A stretch of DNA of 64,000 bases from Fistularia commersonii (lineage: Eukaryota > Chordata > Actinopteri > Syngnathiformes > Fistulariidae). Numbering within the stretch: position 1 is the stretch's first letter; every line of letters begins with the position of its first letter. Both the position numbers and the translations under genes were made by a program. Below, in pieces: positions 12,263 to 44,067 of the stretch. The DNA lies in NCBI GenBank assembly GCA_037954325.1, contig JBBMNZ010000007.1:6385001-6449000 (forward strand), written 5' to 3'. The notes below the pieces were generated by a model. It made no database searches, had not been told where the DNA came from, and saw only the letters and a program-made list of their open reading frames with translations.

Positions 12263-12384
12263 AGTGGAAAGAATCTGGAATACACTATTTAATTAAAATG
12301 GTTAAGGGCCTCTCTGGGTTTCAAAAGCTGTGATATTGAATGATGAATAATACATGCAGGAGGTTCAGAGGAGACCCGACATCA

Positions 12385-12540
12385 TCCAGACATGAATGAA
12401 TGAGTGAATGGTTGGACGTCTCTATATGAGGCCCTGTGATTGGACCGGGGGGACCCTGCCTCTCGCTCAATCACAGCTGTGATAGGCTCCTGCGTCCCTG
12501 AATGTACAATAAGATGTATTCAATGAATTAAAATACAATA
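12385..12540 (-). repeat. teleost interspersed repeat, 5' half, reverse orientation
   Basis: GAATGGTTGGACGTCTCTAT, then GAGGCCCTGTGATTGGACC, CTCTCGCTCAATCACAGCTG and GATAGGCTCC are the reverse complement of the front half of the repeat seen at 8520 and 13988. Confidence 0.6.
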
Positions 12541-13987
12541 AAGTAAAATGATATGTACACTTAGTCTCACTGAAATGGTGATGATCTTTCTAGGTTCTAA
12601 AAATTGGGACATTAAATTAGATAAAAGTACTGAATAAATAGAAAAAACTAGTACACATTAGTTCATTACAACGGCCTTTCTAGTTTCTAAAACCTGTGAC
12701 ATGAAATCAAATAGCGAAATTTCATTAGAACGGCTAATGTGCTTCGGTAACCCCCCCAAAAAATGAGATTGATTAAAAAAAAACATCCTGTTGAGGTGTA
12801 TTTGAGGTTCGGCAGTGCACTAAAATATTAGGTACACATCCGTGATCATATTAGAAACCCCTCACTGTCAATGAAACACACACACACACGGGTATTAACA
12901 TGATAATAAACTTCATGCAACACCATGTGCGCTGCGAACCCCCCCACCAGGATAAAGGGGGCCATAAAAGTGACAGTACGGAGCTGGGAAATCCTGCACT
13001 CGGGACGGAGCGGGGCAGCCTTTCAGCACCAGGAGAGACTTATTAAGGGGGTTATTAGAGCCATTTACTGCCCCGGCCCCTAGGGGGTCTTTCATTTTCA
13101 CCCTATATGGCTCCTATTAGCAGCAGTGGAGCAAAAAAAAAAAAAAAAAAAAGGAGAGAGAGAAGTGCACGTGCACGTGGGCGTGCATGCTGTCAACATG
13201 AGTTAGGGAAGTGGAGATAAGGGTAAGCGTCCACCTCCACTGACCCGGCCGGGGTCTGGATGGGACGCGGGAAGGGGTCAGTCGAAGCCGGCAATGTGTG
13301 CACGTGGAGACGTGCACTGGCTCTGCAGTTCACATGTGGTCCTGTAGGTAAAAGCGCTGGCCGGCGCTAATTCTCTGTGTGGGAGGGGGCCGGGGAGACC
13401 ACTGGGCCCCACAGACGAGCTCCTTCAACAGGCCCTCTATTCATGCCAGGGTTGGAACAGTGGGCTCTCTGACGGAGCTCCGGCACCTGGCCGCGCACGG
13501 ACGCAACATCAGAGGCTGGGCGGCGGCGGCGGCGGCGCTGGTCGCCACACCTGAATAAACCACCGACCCACATCAATGGTGGCGGCCGCGCCAGCTGCAA
13601 CGGGATTGGCTGCACAAGCAGCCCACTTCAGGCTCCTGCTTTCATTCACGGGACAAACTCCAGCAGGAGGACACACACACACACACACACACTCACACGG
13701 TCATGGTATTTATACAGGTGCCTCCAACATCAGAACGGAAGGGAGACACACCTTAAAGGCCCGGAGCAGCACCAGGATCAGGTTCAGGGCTTCTTCTGAG
13801 GGGAACTAGCTTTGGCCTCACTTTGATTCCTTGACAGACAGGGTTGCCTCTGCCTGCGGGACTGAAGGTCCAACAAACGAATGGAAAGATGGAGGTCCAG
13901 CATCCTGCAGAAGGATCAGAACGTTCCTGCTGGGTGAGCTGGTTCTCCAGCCCGTCCTTATGTTGTTGGGATTTATTGGTTTGGCTT
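12541..13987. other. non-coding stretch
   Basis: Holds a poly-A run (13133-13152), a palindromic GTGCACGTGCACGTG word (13166-13180), a (GGC)n run (13520-13537) and a short CA run (13670-13690). No exon recognised. Confidence 0.5.
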
Positions 13988-14280
13988 CATTCATTGATTA
14001 TCTCTACTGCTTACTGTATATCAGGGTTGTGGAGGGGCCGCAGCCTATCCCAGCTGTGTCTGGGCAAGAGGCGGAGTTCTCCCTGGACCACATATGGAGA
14101 CATTCACCCTCTCATTCACACGTCTGGACAATTTTTGCTGAACCTCCTGCATGTGTTTGGACTGTAGCAGGAACCCGGAGAACCCTGAGGAACCCCACAC
14201 AGAGACGGGGAGAACATGGAGCTCCAACCAGGGGCTTTCTTGCTGTGAGGTGGAAGCGCTAACCGCTACGCCTTGCGGCT
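13988..14280 (+). repeat. teleost interspersed repeat, copy B (near full length)
   Basis: Runs from CATTCATTGATTATC through GCAGCCTATCCCAGCTG, GGGCAAGAGGCGGAGTTC, CCTGCATGTGTTTGGACTG, GGGGAGAACATGGAGCTCC and CTTGCTGTGAGGTGGAAGCG to CTAACCGCTACGCC. It is the most complete copy in the window. Confidence 0.75.
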
Positions 14281-15316
14281 AAAGACCCAAATATATTCCC
14301 CGACCGGTAGCTTTCTGGGAGCGAGCCGAGTCCTCCCACAGATGCAGCACGGTGGCGCGGACAATCCGGCGAAGGTACCGTCGCACACTCAGAATCTCCG
14401 GGTGTGCTAACAGCTGAGCTAACAGGTGTGCCAGGAACAGCTAAGAACAAGAAGCAGAAAGCATACAGGAGATGGACGGAAACTTCTATGTGGGAAAACA
14501 ACCTACAAACTGACTTCTGCTCGTTGGGAAAAGCCGAAACAAGTATCTTCCAGGGTAGTCTTAAAGAGCAGAAGAAAATACAGTGCTATGGCAGGACATC
14601 CCGCCGAAGTGCCAATACCGGAGTACAGTGCAGAAGACAAGTGCACAGAGGCCAGGCGTACAAAAAGTCAATTTGTTCGGAGCCCCTGCACAAAAGGCGC
14701 CAGTTGCTGAGCCCCGAGAGGCCCCCGCTTCAAGAGGGCCGGCCATGATGCATGTGTCTCCGCCTGATGTCCCTCCCGCCGAGCTGCAGCGGGGTTCCCT
14801 TTGTTTATCTCCGGCTAGCTTGTAAGAAGGGAACTAATTAAGGGCTGCCCGCAGGTGGGCCACGCAGGCTTTTACAGGTTTGCGAGGAGGCAAGAAGAGG
14901 AGGAGGAGGAAGGAACGAACGCCTCGGGGTCACAAGACAACAGATTTGGTACCGGTAGACAGAGCAAAGGGGCCACAAGAAAGGCTTCTTTGAGTCGCCG
15001 GCAATGCTTAGCAACCAGACGGTGATAAAGAGAGCGGAGATGAAGAGTCGCCGCCTTCGCCTCAAGGCGTCAGCGCCTGGAAGTCAGCTGCCGAGCTTAG
15101 CTTCGAGGCAGATTCACCCTGCGCTTTCAAAGTTCAAAGGAAATCAGCGATTCTCCGAGTGGCGGCTGAGGAGAAGGGCGGGGGGGGACGAAGAAGAGCT
15201 CCAGGAGTCACATCGTTGTCATTTGTTTCCAGATTTTCGTAAAGCGTTCATCAAAGATAATCAAGCTCTACTTCCTCTCTCGTGTGACACTGACTTGCGG
15301 GGAACTCGTCATCGGA

Positions 15317-15361
15317 CCCCCCCGCCCCCCCCCCCCCCCCCCCCGTCCCCCCCGTCCCCCC
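15317..15361. repeat. C-rich tract
   Basis: Poly-C of about 20 with G interruptions, flanked by further C runs; G-rich on the minus strand. Confidence 0.85.
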
Positions 15362-15530
15362 TCCGGCGGTAAGGGTGGGTCTGCAAGTTTGTCTGAGGAG
15401 ATCCAGATAAGGACGGCAGACAGCGCTGCCTTTGGTGGCGTGTCACCGGGGGGTAAAACAAGCCAGCTCCTTGTGGAAGCCCCTAGGGAGGGAGTCCGAG
15501 CTGGGGCTCTGCAGCCAAGTAATTACCCCC

Positions 15531-15532
<2 letters not shown>

Positions 15533-15566
<34 letters not shown>
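15533..15566. repeat. (CA)n microsatellite
   Basis: About 16 CA units. Confidence 0.9.
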
Positions 15567-15567
<1 letters not shown>

Positions 15568-15829
15568 TGGCACTCTCAGCCACTCGGGCAGACATTAACA
15601 GTCGATGTCGCCATGAAGTAAATGGTCGAACAAACACAGGAAAAAGGCAATTTGAGTGCTTGTGAGTGGGAGATAGTGGAAATGAAAGAGGACCCCAACC
15701 AATGACAGGTAATGAGTTGTGGATGCCTGAAGGTCTCACGACTGTCAGAACTGCAATGGCATTTTTTGAAATGATTTGATAAATAATCCTTTTCTCTGAT
15801 ATCATTTTAAGTTCATCACTTTCCTAAAC

Positions 15830-16240
15830 TCTTCTGCTTCCCTTTGGGCTGCTCCCTTTGGAGGCCACAGCCAATCATCTGCTTCAGTGTCCTTCTACCC
15901 AGATCTTCTCCATCCCTCCTCTGTCCAGGTCCAAACCATCTCAGTGTGACTTTACCTCCAGAACATCCAACATGTGCTGTCCCTCTGATGGACTTGTTCC
16001 GGACCGCTGACCCTGGGTACTCCAAACTCCTTCACCTTCTTCATCTCCACCACGGGTAGCCTAACAGGGTCTCTCTCATTCACATCCATGTATTGTCTTG
16101 CTGCAGCTAACCTTCATTCCTCTCCTTTCCAAAGCATACCTCCACCCCTCCAGGTGCTCCTCTACGTGCTCCCAACGCAAATCACAATGTCATCTGCAAA
16201 CACGGAGATTCCTGTCTAGCATCATCTGAAGTGGGAAGGA
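15830..16240 (-). mobile_element. RTE-like non-LTR retrotransposon, 3' fragment
   Basis: The minus-strand translation contains RGTAHVGCSGGKV, LRWFGPGQRRDGEDLGRRTL and KQMIGCG, the degenerate end of the reverse-transcriptase ORF seen better at 47679-48547. Truncated at both ends; a dead copy. Confidence 0.75.
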
Positions 16241-17395
16241 GGTGACAATTAACATTAAATCTTGAGGGCAGCAAACAGCGGCAGCTCTGGCTCAGTTGCC
16301 CCCTTCTGTCGGAAGTGTCCTTGGGCAAGACGCCGGGCGCCAAGTTGCTCCTGGTTAGCGCCTCACATGGCACCTCTGCCTGCATCTGTATGTGCGCAAA
16401 TGGCTGAAAGCGATTCAGAGCCGCGTCTATTCACGGCTCGAGTGGAATTTTGAGTTGTTTCTTTTTTTCCTCCCACCTCCCATTGACGAGGAGATAAGAT
16501 CAGCCTGGACGGAGGGAAAGGAGCAGCCAAGGGAAGAGGAGGAGAGGAAGGTCAGCGTCGAGAGCTAGTACAGTACCTTGTGGAATTCAAGTGCTGTGTG
16601 GAGAAAGAGTCCTGGACCAATGCCACGAAGGGGCAGGTCAAAAGACTGCAAGACAGAGAAGAAGCATTCTGCTGCTCATAATTCTCATTTCAGTATTCCA
16701 GGTCGGTAGTTCTCGAGTTGGGGTGTGGGGTGAGGCATGGGGGGTTTGAACCTCCACGGGAAGGTATTAGCGGAATTATGGGTTAAGAATGATGCGTTCA
16801 TGAACCTGCGCTCTTTTGGGCTTTCAAGAGGGAGAGCAAGGGGTCACAAACTGAGGTGAACATCAGTGGTGATATTATGTGCCACACACACACACACACA
16901 CACGTGTGCGCATACACACTTGCTAGCTAAGACCTGGCATCCACAGAAACACTACATGTAATGCTAACAATATCAACTGATTCCCGATTGGCTGCTTTTG
17001 TGACGTGCATCGTACTATGTGACTCGTTCGGCCAGGGAAAGACTCTTGGGCGGCCCCCCTGCTGGTGGCAGGCCTTGCAGGTACACGTCTCTTTGACGTC
17101 TCTGTGGAGCAAACACTCGGTGGTTCTAGCGACACTGAAAGGGTAACGAGGACAGCATGTCGTAAACTTAGAAACAGAAACTACGCAGAAACTACAAAGT
17201 CAGAGGATGTTTGACTTTTTCCCTGAAGGGGTAGTCCTCTAGTCCTGATGTAGCCTAGGCCCTCTGGGACCATTTCGACAAATCAACTCTGAGGGGTACA
17301 AGAATGAGCGGGGGAATCGGTACGGCGAGGATCAGAGAAGGAGGGAGATGGATCGGATGGATGCGCCCGTAGAAGAAGCCCACGAGGAGACTTAC
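16241..17395. other. non-coding, kcnq1 intron immediately downstream of exon 11
   Basis: Contains a short CA run (16886-16903) and a stretch beginning AGTTCTCGAGTTGGGG (about 16709) that resembles the end of a hAT-type repeat. Nothing else recognised. Confidence 0.45.
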
Positions 17396-38510
<21,115 letters not shown>

Positions 38511-40111
38511 GTTCAAGGCGGGGATGGGGGGAGAGGGGGGGGGTGCTTGGCGTCCGGCGGTTGGACTCGCTAGGTGAGGCTAGCGGGGAACAGGCCTCTC
38601 CGCAGGATGGCGTCCGTGTCCATACCCTGAGTGGAAGGAGTGACACAACAGGCGGAGATACTGTGACGGGACACCTGAGAGGACACCTGAACTTTCACAG
38701 TTGGGAGGGGCGGGGGTTGCGTTCAAGTTACGAGAAATTATATTTTATCAAGGTCTTTGTGTGTGTGTGTGTGTGTGTGTGTGAGACGGATGGAGGGATG
38801 GATGCTGCTGAAAGGAAAATCTGAGCGGATGGGAGCGAATGATAGGTGGAGGCCCGCCATCTCCACCTCCCGGGGTCCACGTTTGTCCTCAGGGCCTCTG
38901 AGGACCTGCTGACAGATTGAGTTTCCACCCCTCGCAGCCCACGGCGGCGGGCCTGCCCGGTGCCCAGGTGGCCCCGGGTGGGTGTCTACGGTTACAGGAT
39001 TGGGTGACTTTCCACCAAAGCGAGCGGACGCCGGACAAATTAGAGGGAAACGGGATGCCGGCGTGCACGGGAGGCCACCGCAGACGATCGAAATTTAAAT
39101 TTAAAAAAAAAACCTCACAGATCCACCTCCACATGTTTCTCCTCACCTGCAGAACCCCAGCACTCCTGTCAACACCCAGCTGAGCGGGGTGCGTTCACTG
39201 ACGCCGCGGAATTGAGAGAAGTGAACGAAAAAGCGTGTTACCTTGAGCTGGAATTTTAAATTCATACATTTAAAATAAAGCGCGTCTTACCTTCCACCTC
39301 GAAAAACAAGCTGTTTATGAGAGATTGTTACAAAAAAAAAAAAAATGGAAAAACACCACGTTATTGTTTATTTGTTGTTGTTTCTGTGGTTTTCTCCGGG
39401 AAAAAAATGGAATAAAAATAAAAATAAAATAGAAACCGGATAGAAAGCTGTTTAAACTACGTGATAAATACGGAATAAGCGCCGGACGTGGACGAGAAGC
39501 TGGGCTGGGACGTCCAGGAGGGAAGACAAGTGTTCGTCCGTCTGGCGGGACTTCGCATCCCGCATTTTTCCCGTGATGCGTTGATACGTTCAGGTGTCAT
39601 AGGAAATAATACTTTCTCCCTCACACGCAAAGCACCGCAACAAGTCAATATCGCTCCCCATTTGTGAATGTGGGCGTGTCGTTTCTTGGTTTAACTCGGG
39701 GTTTACGAGAAAGTCCTGCGAGAAAACAAACCGTTACAAATACTGACAAAAAATAATGAAATGGAAAACAATAATTATGAAAATGTTAAAAACAAATCGC
39801 AAGGCTTTCGTCCCCGTGGAGAGCCGGATTTACGACGGTCTTTGAACGCGCCGAATCTGTTCCGTCAGCGGCTGGAAGGAGGGCGGATTCACGCAGCTGT
39901 TGGACGGTCACATTATTTCGACTATGTTGTAAACACGGACGTTAACGTTCATTACATGCTAGGAAAGACTCGGTTAATTTTGTGTATTATACGTAACCGA
40001 AGAAAAGGCTTATCTCTCTGCGTGTACCGAGAGGGGGCAAGTTTTTGTGTTCGCGTTCTGAGCCGCCGGTGCTTTTTGTCCCTCCTGGGGTTCCGTAGTG
40101 GATGAGAGACC
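38511..40111. promoter_or_regulatory. head-to-head intergenic region, presumed kcnq1 and mrps35 promoters
   Basis: About 1.6 kb between the kcnq1 start codon (minus strand) and the mrps35 start codon (plus strand); any 5' UTR exons of both genes must lie here or further off. It contains a short GT microsatellite (about 38757-38782), several A-rich runs (39097-39110, 39331-39344, 39398-39430) and a CpG-containing stretch before mrps35 (about 39800-40110). I see no clear TATA box at a supported start site; promoter function is inferred from position only. Confidence 0.5.
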
Positions 40112-40241
40112 ATGGCTCTTCACACAGGGAAGGCGCTCCTTGTCTTTAGCAGAATAAATATCTCCTCTCTCGGAGTGGCATCACCCGGGAGCAGGGTGAC
40201 CTACGCGACGGCTTTATCTATAAATCCCGCGGAGAAGAAAG
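40112..40241 (+). CDS. mrps35: mrps35 exon 1 coding part
   Basis: 43 codons plus one base, the presequence up to NPAEKK. The donor is GTGGGT at 40242. Confidence 0.88.
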
Positions 40242-43193
40242 GTGGGTTTGCGTTTGGAATTCGAAAACCGCCGTGGTGTTAGCATCGAGCTAGGTCAGCT
40301 ACCTAGCTTAACAGCTAGCTGCGTGTACCAAGGCCACCTCTCTCACCTCTGGGGCATCCTCAAGAAGACAGTTTAAATACGTGCTGTTTAAAGTAGTTCA
40401 TTTTAATTCAAACACTACAAAACTTGAAATTTTAAAACTCCACTTTTCTACTTACCTTACGGTGGACTTGATGTATTTGTAGCAGCTAGCATTTGCTGCT
40501 TGCCAGCTTCTAGTGTCATCTGTGCGTTTGCAGCTTAGTATAAAAAGCCCTGTTTAACTTACTGCTTTAAGGAGAAGTCATTTAAAATTGGGGAGGGATT
40601 TTCGTGTCTTTTGGGTTTCTTCTGAGACCCTCTCGACTTCCACAGGTCTCCCAGACAGAAGCAGTCGAGGACCGTTGTCCAGGAGACCCAGGAGAGATGT
40701 AAGCAGGCCCCGTAGCACAAAAACCAGGTGTTCAGATGGGTTTACTTCTGGAGGAAGGAAATGCAACATAAATCTGATGCGTGTGGGGGGGCTGGGGCTT
40801 CAGGCAGGTGAGCCAAGGACGCAGAAGATGGCCGAGGATCAGGACTGGATGTCGGTGTACCCGTCTGCGACGCCCTTCAGGCCCGGCTCCGTCCCCCTGC
40901 CCGTTAGGATGGGCTACCCGGTGAACAGAGGCGTTCCTCCAGAGAAGAAGGGCAACCTGGAGCTGATAAAGGTCCGACCGTCGTGTTTTGGAAGGTGGAC
41001 TAGATGATTACACGTGACTGTTGATCTGTTTGATCTGCCTTACCCACAATCCCCCAGGTACCCAACTTCCTCCACCTGACGCCCGGAGCCATCAAGAAGC
41101 ATTGCCAAGCCCTGAAACGTGAGTGTGCGCCCCCGAACACCCCCTCCCTCCGCCGTGGAGTTCACGTTTCTAACCCACGCTGCCATCGCTCCCCGCCAGC
41201 GTTCTGCAACGAGTGGCCCTCCACCCTGGACACGGACGCCGAGTGTGACCGGCACTTCCCCGTCAAAGTGGAAACCACGGACTATGTGTCGGCCGGCCTG
41301 TCCATCAGGAACCCTTCGGCCCGTGTGGTCCACCTGAGGGTGAGCCCCCCCCTCCAACCGGGAGGATCCGGTCCGTGTACGAGAAACAGTACATCCAGAT
41401 TAGAGAGTGTATTCCGATAAATTCAGTTTCACGGATGTAACGGAGCACAAACATCATGACACTGCCGTTATTGTACATTTTAATATTCCCCTGTAATCCC
41501 CTTTAGTCCTAATCCATTGATATACAGCCCCATCCAGTAGGTACCAGGCACGTCACATATTTAGCTTAGCATCGAGCAGATCGCTTAAATCGTACTTACT
41601 GGGAAACACTGGTGGTGGTGGTTGGGGGGGGCGCAGGAGACCAGTTTGTTTTTTAATGTAGTGGAAGGACAGTCATGTCACTTATGCAACTCGCTTGCAT
41701 TGAGTGTGTGTGAGTGACATACTGACAGCTTCGATTCAAAAGGCGCCCCTGAAAGCAACATCGAGGACCCCCCCAGGTGTTATTCGGTACTGTTAATCGT
41801 CGGCCATCTGCTCTGCTGACACCCCCCCCCCCTAAATTTCCAGCAAGGTTACTGTGACGTTAATCTCCGGGGATTAAGCCCAGAGATTTAATCAGTTTAA
41901 CTAAAATTGATTCACCCCCTCCCCACCCCATCCCACCCCGCCGCCTGGCAATCATGTGTTGTCCAGTTATCTCGCATTATTTACTGGAATATAAAAAAAG
42001 GGTGGGGTTAATCCCGTGTGACCAATGACCTGAGCGCCATATCGCCTCTAAACGCATCATCTGAAGCCGGCTAGGGGGCAGGGCTTAGAGGCCGCCTCAC
42101 CCCGAAGCGTGTGTGTTCGGTTAGGTGGCGTTGTCCAGCCTGAACCTGGACGACCACGCCAGGAAGAAGATGGCCAGGCTGGCCGGGGAGCGCTACAACA
42201 AGGATGACGACACCCTCCGCATCACCACGGACCGGTAGGCGGCCGGGGGTTTGGGGGTCAGAGTGTGATGGACCTGAAGTTACAGATGTCCCTTCCGGCC
42301 CCCCCAGGTGCCCGCTGAGGGAGCAGAACTACGACTACGCCATGTACCTGCTGACGGTGCTCTACCACGAGTCCTGGGTGAGTGAGCGCCGTCGATGACG
42401 CATGCCGGCCAATCAGAGGCGGGGGCGCGGCACGCGTTGACCCGGATTGCTAACGCGCCAAAAGAAAACACCCTCCCCCTCCAGTCCTTTTGCAAAAAGG
42501 CATCCGGTCCGGGACGCTGACCTTTTCTGGGGAGAATCAACGGAAGCGCCCCCCTTTAGCCGGCGCCGTAACAGGAGCCATCAAAGGGCCGCTTGTTCAC
42601 GGCCACCCAGGTGATCTTATCTCCCCACTTAAGGAGATGGCCACCATTAATTCCGGCGAGCAGTGATCCGGTGCTGGAACCCTCCTACCCCCGCGTTACA
42701 GCTGTCAATCAACCCTCAGGTGTTTCTTTCTGCCGCTCGGACCCGATCCAGACGGGCTTTTATTTTGACGGGGCGGGTTTATTTTTTTTTCTCAAAGCGA
42801 CGATACAAAGAGACGTGTTGTGCGGGTGCAGAGATACGATCTCCGCGAGGGGGAGGGCGTCAAAAAAGGGGCGTCGGAGGACCCCAGGGTTTTGCATGTG
42901 AGCTGAAAGATCCCCCCCCCGCCCCCTCGCCGCAGAAAACAGAGGCGTGGGAGGCGGAGAAGACAGCGGCTGACATGGAGGAATACAGCTGGGAAGGCAG
43001 CCGCTCGCAGAGGAGCATCCTGGACACGCTGGCGAGGGCGGAAGGGAGCGGCGAGGAGGCGCGGCAGAGGCTGCTGGCCCGCGACGACGTGCAGGAATAC
43101 GGGGGCGCCGTGACACGGATGAAGAACCAGGGCGCGAGCGAGAGCGGCACGCTGCGGTACAAGGACGCCGTCAAGAAGCTGCTGAAGCTGTGA
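40112..43193 (+). CDS. mrps35: mrps35: mitochondrial small-subunit ribosomal protein mS35 (complete, 8 exons)
   Basis: Component of the mitochondrial ribosome small subunit, acting in the matrix in translation of mtDNA-encoded proteins. Eight exons splice in frame to 329 residues, against 323 in human as I recall it. The N-terminus (MALHTGKALLVFSRINISSL) lacks acidic residues for over 35 positions and fits a mitochondrial presequence. The mature part shows family-diagnostic blocks: KMAEDQDWMSVYP, VPLPVRMGYPVNRGVPP, NLELIKVPNFLHLTPGAIKK, ALSSLNLDDHARKK and DRCPLREQNYDYAMYLLTVL. The chosen ATG has a strong context (GACCATGG). A 16-codon upstream ATG frame (40102-40149) overlaps it out of frame. 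The gene is divergent from kcnq1 and convergent with mansc4. Confidence 0.96.
40646..40698 (+). CDS. mrps35: mrps35 exon 2
   Basis: 53 bp between TTCCACAG and GTAAGC. It encodes LPDRSSRGPLSRRPRRD, a basic linker that aligns only loosely with human; phases on both sides agree. Confidence 0.82.
40804..40971 (+). CDS. mrps35: mrps35 exon 3
   Basis: 168 bp, 56 codons. The acceptor is GGCTTCAG before GCAGGTGAG; using the CAG four bases later would break the frame. It contains KMAEDQDWMSVYP and PLPVRMGYPV. The donor is GTCCGA, an unusual but GT-type site. Confidence 0.92.
41058..41118 (+). CDS. mrps35: mrps35 exon 4
   Basis: 61 bp, acceptor CCCCCAG, donor GTGAGT. It encodes VPNFLHLTPGAIKKHCQALK. 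Confidence 0.95.
41200..41339 (+). CDS. mrps35: mrps35 exon 5
   Basis: 140 bp, acceptor CCGCCAG, donor GTGAGC. It encodes FCNEWPSTLDTDAECDRHFP, then VKVETTDYVSAGLSIRNPSA and RVVHLR. Confidence 0.95.
41340..42124. other. mrps35 intron 5, non-coding
   Basis: 785 bp, the longest mrps35 intron. G-rich (41620-41634) and C-rich (41821-41832) runs only. Confidence 0.7.
42125..42234 (+). CDS. mrps35: mrps35 exon 6
   Basis: 110 bp, acceptor TCGGTTAG, donor GTAGGC. It encodes VALSSLNLDDHARKKMARLA then GERYNKDDDTLRITTD. Confidence 0.95.
42308..42377 (+). CDS. mrps35: mrps35 exon 7
   Basis: 70 bp, acceptor CCCCCAG, donor GTGAGT. It encodes CPLREQNYDYAMYLLTVLYH then ESW, the most conserved segment of the family. 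Confidence 0.96.
42936..43193 (+). CDS. mrps35: mrps35 exon 8 with stop codon
   Basis: 258 bp including TGA. It encodes KTEAWEAEKTAADMEEYSWE, then an alanine/glutamate-rich stretch and a YKDAVKKLLKL end. A polyadenylation signal follows 116 bp after the stop. Confidence 0.95.
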   Translation, partial: KTEAWEAEKTAADMEEYSWEGSRSQRSILDTLARAEGSGEEARQRLLARDDVQEYGGAVTRMKNQGASESGTLRYKDAVKKLLKL

Positions 43194-43308
43194 CGCCCTC
43201 TGCATGCTATGAACACTGACCGCAAGAACAACTGCAAGGCCTTCAGAAGTATGATGGAATTCCTTTTCTATTTATCTGCCAGGTGTTTCCTGTGACGTGT
43301 GGTTTCAA

Positions 43309-43314
43309 AATAAA
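43309..43314 (+). promoter_or_regulatory. mrps35 polyadenylation signal
   Basis: AATAAA 116 bp after the mrps35 stop codon, followed by a T/GT-rich stretch (GTTGATGTTTGTTTTT), the usual downstream element. It is well placed for a short 3' UTR. Confidence 0.8.
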
Positions 43315-43447
43315 GCCTATAAGTTGATGTTTGTTTTTAAGTCTCTCTTGAACCGCCTTCAGGGTCTGAATGATTTACAGCTGGTGAGATCATGAAAGAA
43401 GATGAGGCACTTACAATAAATATATCTGACGGTGTTCAACCTGCTGG

Positions 43448-44067
43448 TCAGGAGCTCTCTCTCCCCAGAGCGTACTTTGCCCCCCTCTGCCGTCTCCATG
43501 ACGACCGGCAGCGCCCCGTCCTCTCCCGCCGGCCCCTCCGACCCGCCGCCAGTAGTACAGCGTAGCAGCAGCAGCAGCCCATCAAGATCGCCACGGCGAC
43601 CAGCAGCACGTCAGTCGCCACCCACCGGTCCATTCCCGCGGGGAGCTCAGGGCCATGTTCCTCGCCGCCGCCCGCCGTCCAGTTCGGCGTCACGTTGACC
43701 TCAGTGGCCTTTGGGTGTCGCTCGCCATTCTGGGTGACCTCCATTGGACCCGGGGAGGTGGCGGCGGTGCGATGGCGGGCGGGTCCCTCCGCAACAGGGG
43801 AGATCGGAAGGGCGGAAAACGGAGGCAGAGTGACGGCGGACGTTTGACCTCCTGACACAGGAGGAGTCGGAGAGGAGGATGGATGAGGAGATGAGGGGGT
43901 AGAGGGTTCAACTGTTGAGGTCGGAGGCCCGACGGGTGGCGGCGGGTGGAGGAAGTGGCGCTTGTCGGACGGCAGCTGCTCGGAGGAGTTGACCCAGCTG
44001 TGGTGGAAGGACACGTGCACATTGGATGGGAAGTTCTTCCCAAAGACCAGTAGATCAGGATCCACAC
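43448..44067 (-). CDS. mansc4: mansc4 exon 3 (stalk, membrane helix, tail, stop)
   Basis: 620 bp, acceptor GTCCTCCAG. It begins GVDPDLLVFGKNF, continues as a low-complexity Pro/Ser/Thr stalk, then DVLLVAVAILMGCCCC and a short tail ending LGRESS. It lies about 250 bp from the convergent mrps35 stop. Confidence 0.9.

Noticed and set aside
1..17395. kcnq1 exon 12 and later exons
   Set aside because: I looked for the helix B signature and coiled coil on the minus strand and found nothing convincing.
38511..38516. Earlier start of kcnq1 at 38516
   Set aside because: That codon is TTG; the first ATG in frame is at 38510 with a strong initiation context.
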